Source of the DNA: CAYMLQ01 sp964390795
GTDB taxonomy: Bacteria; Verrucomicrobiota; Kiritimatiellia; RFP12; UBA1067
DNA length: 8,208 bases
Assembly: GCA_964390795.1 (NCBI GenBank)
Contig: CAYMLQ010000281.1
Coordinates: 1 to 8,208 of the forward strand
Reading direction: 5' to 3'
Translations under genes and position numbers: made by a program
In this document: positions 7,001 through 8,208 of the stretch, one piece after another
How positions within the stretch are numbered: position 1 is the first letter of the stretch
How the letters are laid out: every line of letters starts with the position of its first letter
The notes under the pieces: model-generated
What the model was told of the DNA's origin: nothing
Database searches by the model: none
The model's input: only the letters and a program-made list of their open reading frames with translations

Positions 7001-7360
7001 GCCGCTTGGCTTGGCTGGCTCGACGTCCTCGCAGGCCGAGAACAGGACGAGACGCGAGACAAGGTGGTAGAACAGCATGGCGCACAGCGCGCCACAGAGC
7101 GCCGAGAAGAGGTTCAGGCGCACGGGCACCGAGAACAGCCCCGTGGCCGCGGCCAGCCGCGCGGCACACGCGAAGAGCGGATGGGACGCCCCGGAGGGAG
7201 CGCTCAGGCCCGCCGCAGTGACGGTCAGCGCCGCGGAGACGCCAGGGGTTGCGCCCTGGTAAAGCGTCAGCAGATAAACAGCGCCGGCGACCAAGGGGGG
7301 GACGGGCAGAAAAAGACGCATCCGCCGGGCCAACTGAAGAAGGGCGGGGGAGTAGAACAT
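4052..7360 (-). CDS. DUF2723-type multi-spanning membrane protein with C-terminal TPR repeats
   Basis: This 1102-residue envelope protein has three parts. Residues about 1-430 hold roughly eleven membrane segments. The N-terminus (YLLTLYQGATPGVSAALTVTAAGL, then ASHPLFACAARL and RLNLFSALCGAL at about 29-90) follows the DUF2723 pattern, the GT-C-like family that includes the TMEM260 O-mannosyltransferase. Residues about 430-620 are a soluble domain (FADAMARELLAALKG, LVTSGMLDDHLRL) that I do not recognise beyond similar PVC proteins. From about 623 to the end are TPR helices (ELGVLLEELGEPEAAYQAY; YLLGSVLLAKGKLPEAEDFF; LACILCDLGQLSEAAREA), which usually bind proteins. Where the family has an acidic residue in the first external loop (GDSGE-like), this protein reads GVSAAL (40-45), so glycosyl transfer is doubtful. 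A hydrophilic loop (about 107-140) is long. No good ribosome binding site precedes the ATG; Met14 is an alternative start just before the first membrane helix. Function is not assigned. Confidence 0.75.
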   Translation of the reverse strand: MFYSPALLQLARRMRLFLPVPPLVAGAVYLLTLYQGATPGVSAALTVTAAGLSAPSGASHPLFACAARLAAATGLFSVPVRLNLFSALCGALCAMLFYHLVSRLVLFSACEDVEPAKPSGEGRKRSSEAAAVAEMPPEFAVYNTRVRRVAVWSGLLAAFLLVVSAPFWSAATRLDRGPFDLLLALVALSLFPTARNAWRTPRLLASAALFTCGLFETPVFLFMLPGYAFLLLKVGLASRQRFAMLGRFALAGVAGLALMLAAYKLNASNTAALTGPELCGAFLRSAPFSLYREAKTFFPAYGWALPLIQVGMASGLLVFGRKALFRQRRIETVIVLVLLTLAVVPGLLHVSLAPYFVFMPIGHLPVFAHAVLALGAAVAVAAAYTVLAVGKRPQAASATRPGEARTLVRSRQLTLVQAFAKVILPLLLLTAFVSPLRSFPLVRAGRGAFADAMARELLAALKGRTCLVTSGMLDDHLRLQALACERPLVLVSLRARDSVREQERLRGVLDASPLFEGQNRQRLQNALSLSPLRLVAEWLNTDTNACSAVLIEATPDLWTACGYRAVPEGVAFGGFRPEQKPDVAALVKENRSFIERVAPLLASEPGGQPRPYDALREALRLRVGFAATELGVLLEELGEPEAAYQAYSDALRIDPQNVSAALNVCALAIAKQLYPETHDQLKKRVKSLFSDRGNSALGLKGILQRYGTIRQPEFYQQQARQWKAAGMHAVATAKLRNALSLADQAGSATLLEKAIYYEQLGDTARAEECYEASLKGEQSKRGALLGLCRLALARSDADKAEKFLGQASVAGAEQADLLSLTIDLALLRQDLPRARVLLAAATKDHPENARYWGQFAEVHMKQGDTVQIEQALLPQMQKALKPYDLYLVQAIRGTLLLKKGPSWVKEARLALLKSLSMNAAQPSVWKSVLTADMVLNHPAFTETDARALLRLDPDHALANYLLGSVLLAKGKLPEAEDFFRRSLAKEPSANVCNDLAETLRLLSRPQEAEPFARRALERDAGLTTAHDTLACILCDLGQLSEAAREAEKAIERDSSRPAYQLTLLRVLLKKGDAEAVLRQVKALEAAKVALPDELRTEIRRLR

Positions 7361-7374
7361 CGTCGGGGGCTTTC

Positions 7375-7386
7375 TATACGCGTATA
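7375..7386. promoter_or_regulatory. 12-bp perfect palindrome upstream of the DUF2723/TPR gene
   Basis: TATACGCGTATA is a perfect palindrome 14 bases upstream of the minus-strand start codon at 7360. It adjoins the terminator of the gene before it. It may be an operator, or part of a -10 region (TATAGA can be read on the minus strand at 7373-7378), but no matching -35 is evident. The role is inference. Confidence 0.35.
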
Positions 7387-7423
7387 CAAAACAGTCGGAC
7401 GGCCCGTTTCCGGACCGTCCGAC
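7386..7423 (-). terminator. Intrinsic terminator of the PEP-CTERM gene
   Basis: GTCGGACGG (7394-7402) pairs perfectly with CCGTCCGAC (7415-7423). Inside, after one C/A mismatch, CCG (7404-7406) pairs with CGG (7411-7413) around a TTTC loop as written on the plus strand. In the minus direction the stem is followed by TGTTTTGT (from 7393 down), a T-rich tract. It lies 29 bases beyond the PEP-CTERM stop and is correctly oriented for that gene. Confidence 0.78.
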
Positions 7424-7452
7424 CGGTCATTCTAAAACCCGTTTTCCAGCGC

Positions 7453-7995
7453 TTAGGCGCGCTTGCCTGCGCGACGGCGCGTCACGAGTGCGGCGCAGCC
7501 GAACGCCAGCAACATCAGGCTCGACGGTTCGGGCACGTATTCGACCAACATTTGACCGATTCCCGTGTCAGCCAAGGGCTGTGCCCCGAACGAATAACTG
7601 TCATAGCTAGCGCCCATCAGCATCATGCCGTAGTCGCCCGCCGCCGGTTCACCCATATACCACGCGCCCCAAGCGCCGAAGTTCACGGCGCCTTCGCCGT
7701 TGATCCACGCGAAGCCGGAACCACTGTAGCTCCCGCCGATCCAAGCTTGACTCCAAGCGTCATAATCCATCAGCCCCTTCACGGCGTCATACTCGGCCTG
7801 CGAGGTCAGCGTCGCGAGGTTCGCGGAGTTACCTAAGTAAGTAGGCAACGCTTGCGCCGCGGTGTTGGCCTGATCCCACGTCAGCCCCGCCACATTTACG
7901 ATCGCGTAGTAGTGCCCGTTGAACTCAACCGGAGCGGCCTGCGCCGCACCCAGCAACCCGATCACGGCAAGCGCCGCAATACCCATTCTTTTCAT
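7453..7995 (-). CDS. PEP-CTERM protein with C-type-lectin-like domain
   Basis: This 180-residue exported protein starts with a Sec signal (MKRMGIAALAVIGLLGAAQA, cleavage near residue 20). The body (about 24-152) follows the C-type-lectin-like pattern: FNGHYYAIVN, TWDQANTAAQAL, NLATLTSQAEYDAV, AWIGGSY, GFAWINGEG, WYMGEP. The C-terminus is a complete PEP-CTERM sorting signal: VPEP (154-157), a hydrophobic helix (158-172) and RRR (173-175). Exosortase would recognise and cleave this signal, and the protein would end up at the surface or in the matrix. No exosortase is in the window. The mature body has no cysteine (the only one, 167, is in the sorting helix), so the usual lectin disulfides are absent, and the Ca/sugar-binding EPN is EPA (116-118). 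A ribosome binding site, AAGGAG (8002-8007), sits six bases before the ATG. An intrinsic terminator ends the transcript. Ligand unknown. Confidence 0.85.
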   Translation of the reverse strand: MKRMGIAALAVIGLLGAAQAAPVEFNGHYYAIVNVAGLTWDQANTAAQALPTYLGNSANLATLTSQAEYDAVKGLMDYDAWSQAWIGGSYSGSGFAWINGEGAVNFGAWGAWYMGEPAAGDYGMMLMGASYDSYSFGAQPLADTGIGQMLVEYVPEPSSLMLLAFGCAALVTRRRAGKRA

Positions 7996-8001
7996 TTACA
8001 A

Positions 8002-8007
8002 CTCCTT
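8002..8007 (-). promoter_or_regulatory. Ribosome binding site of the PEP-CTERM gene
   Basis: On the minus strand this reads AAGGAG, six bases before the ATG at 7995. It is the strongest Shine-Dalgarno sequence in the window and favours Met1 over the nearby Met4. Confidence 0.75.
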
Positions 8008-8039
8008 CACTGTTCACTATTCCTGATTCAACAATGCGT

Positions 8040-8068
8040 AATATGTCTTCTTCATAAAGGAACTGCAA
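8040..8068 (-). promoter_or_regulatory. Possible promoter of the PEP-CTERM gene
   Basis: On the minus strand, TTGCAG (8068-8063) and CATATT (8045-8040) are separated by 17 bases in an AT-rich stretch upstream of the gene. They match sigma70 consensus boxes at three and four of six positions, so the call is weak, though placement and base composition are suitable. Confidence 0.3.
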
Positions 8069-8129
8069 GCTGAAATTTTCTCCTGTTTATACGACCTTGG
8101 TCTTATTCGGTAATGTCGTTATGCCTGCT

Positions 8130-8183
8130 GAGGCTCTTGCAAAACCCCTCGTGAACCAACGGCTCGGCACAGCCTCGCCCTCC
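8130..8183. repeat. GC-rich repeat-like segment at the right edge
   Basis: GAGGCT (8130-8135) is the reverse complement of AGCCTC (8171-8176). Within the right part, GGCTCGGC (8161-8168) and GCCTCGCC (8172-8179) form a hairpin with a TC/TC internal mismatch and an ACA loop. The rest of 7996-8208 is AT-richer and I see no gene in it. The GGCTCGG...GCCTCGCCCTCC pattern looks like a dispersed intergenic element; this is inference from one copy. Confidence 0.35.
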
Positions 8184-8208
8184 AGATTCGGGCATAAAGG
8201 CGGATTAT

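Noticed and set aside
7249..7836. 195-codon plus-strand open frame opposite the PEP-CTERM gene
   Set aside because: It would read through the terminator hairpin and lies opposite a complete PEP-CTERM gene with its own ribosome binding site, signal peptide and sorting signal.

Overview
The window reads as a high-GC chromosomal segment from the PVC superphylum, most likely Kiritimatiellota or a close Verrucomicrobiota/Lentisphaerota relative. The grounds are a Tat-exported Gfo/Idh/MocA oxidoreductase next to a secreted DUF1080 protein, a PEP-CTERM protein with a C-type-lectin-like body, a very large DUF2723-type membrane protein with tetratricopeptide repeats, and short palindromic dispersed repeats of a kind I associate with these genomes. 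The phylum call rests on gene content only, with no marker gene in view.

Layout: 1-429 (+) is the C-terminal part of a SpoU/TrmH-family RNA methyltransferase. It overlaps by ATGA with an AEC-family permease (426-1409, +) whose central loop contains an in-frame palindromic repeat. A good sigma70-like promoter (1419-1447) then precedes a Tat-exported Gfo/Idh/MocA oxidoreductase (1493-2866, +). Next comes an intergenic gap filled by a long inverted array of CYTAAT hexamers (2884-2975), then a Sec-exported DUF1080 / 3-keto-glycoside-cleaving family protein (3024-3716, +). A 335-base non-coding stretch (3717-4051) with several degenerate repeats separates these convergently from two minus-strand genes: the DUF2723/TPR membrane protein (7360-4052) and, upstream of it, a PEP-CTERM C-type-lectin-like protein (7995-7453). 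A clear intrinsic terminator (7386-7423) lies between the two minus-strand genes. The right edge (7996-8208) is non-coding and ends in another GC-rich repeat-like segment.

How the genes may work together: the oxidoreductase and the DUF1080 protein are both exported and adjacent on the same strand. They fit the oxidise-then-cleave logic known for 3-keto-glycoside catabolism, in which a Gfo/Idh/MocA enzyme makes the 3-keto sugar and a DUF1080 enzyme breaks the glycosidic bond. The PEP-CTERM protein is a predicted exosortase substrate of the cell envelope. The DUF2723/TPR protein is also an envelope protein, but it lacks the usual acidic residue in its first external loop. No defence system, mobile element with a transposase, CRISPR array or RNA gene is visible. 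I see no clear novel multigene system; the best leads are the repeats and the atypical family members.
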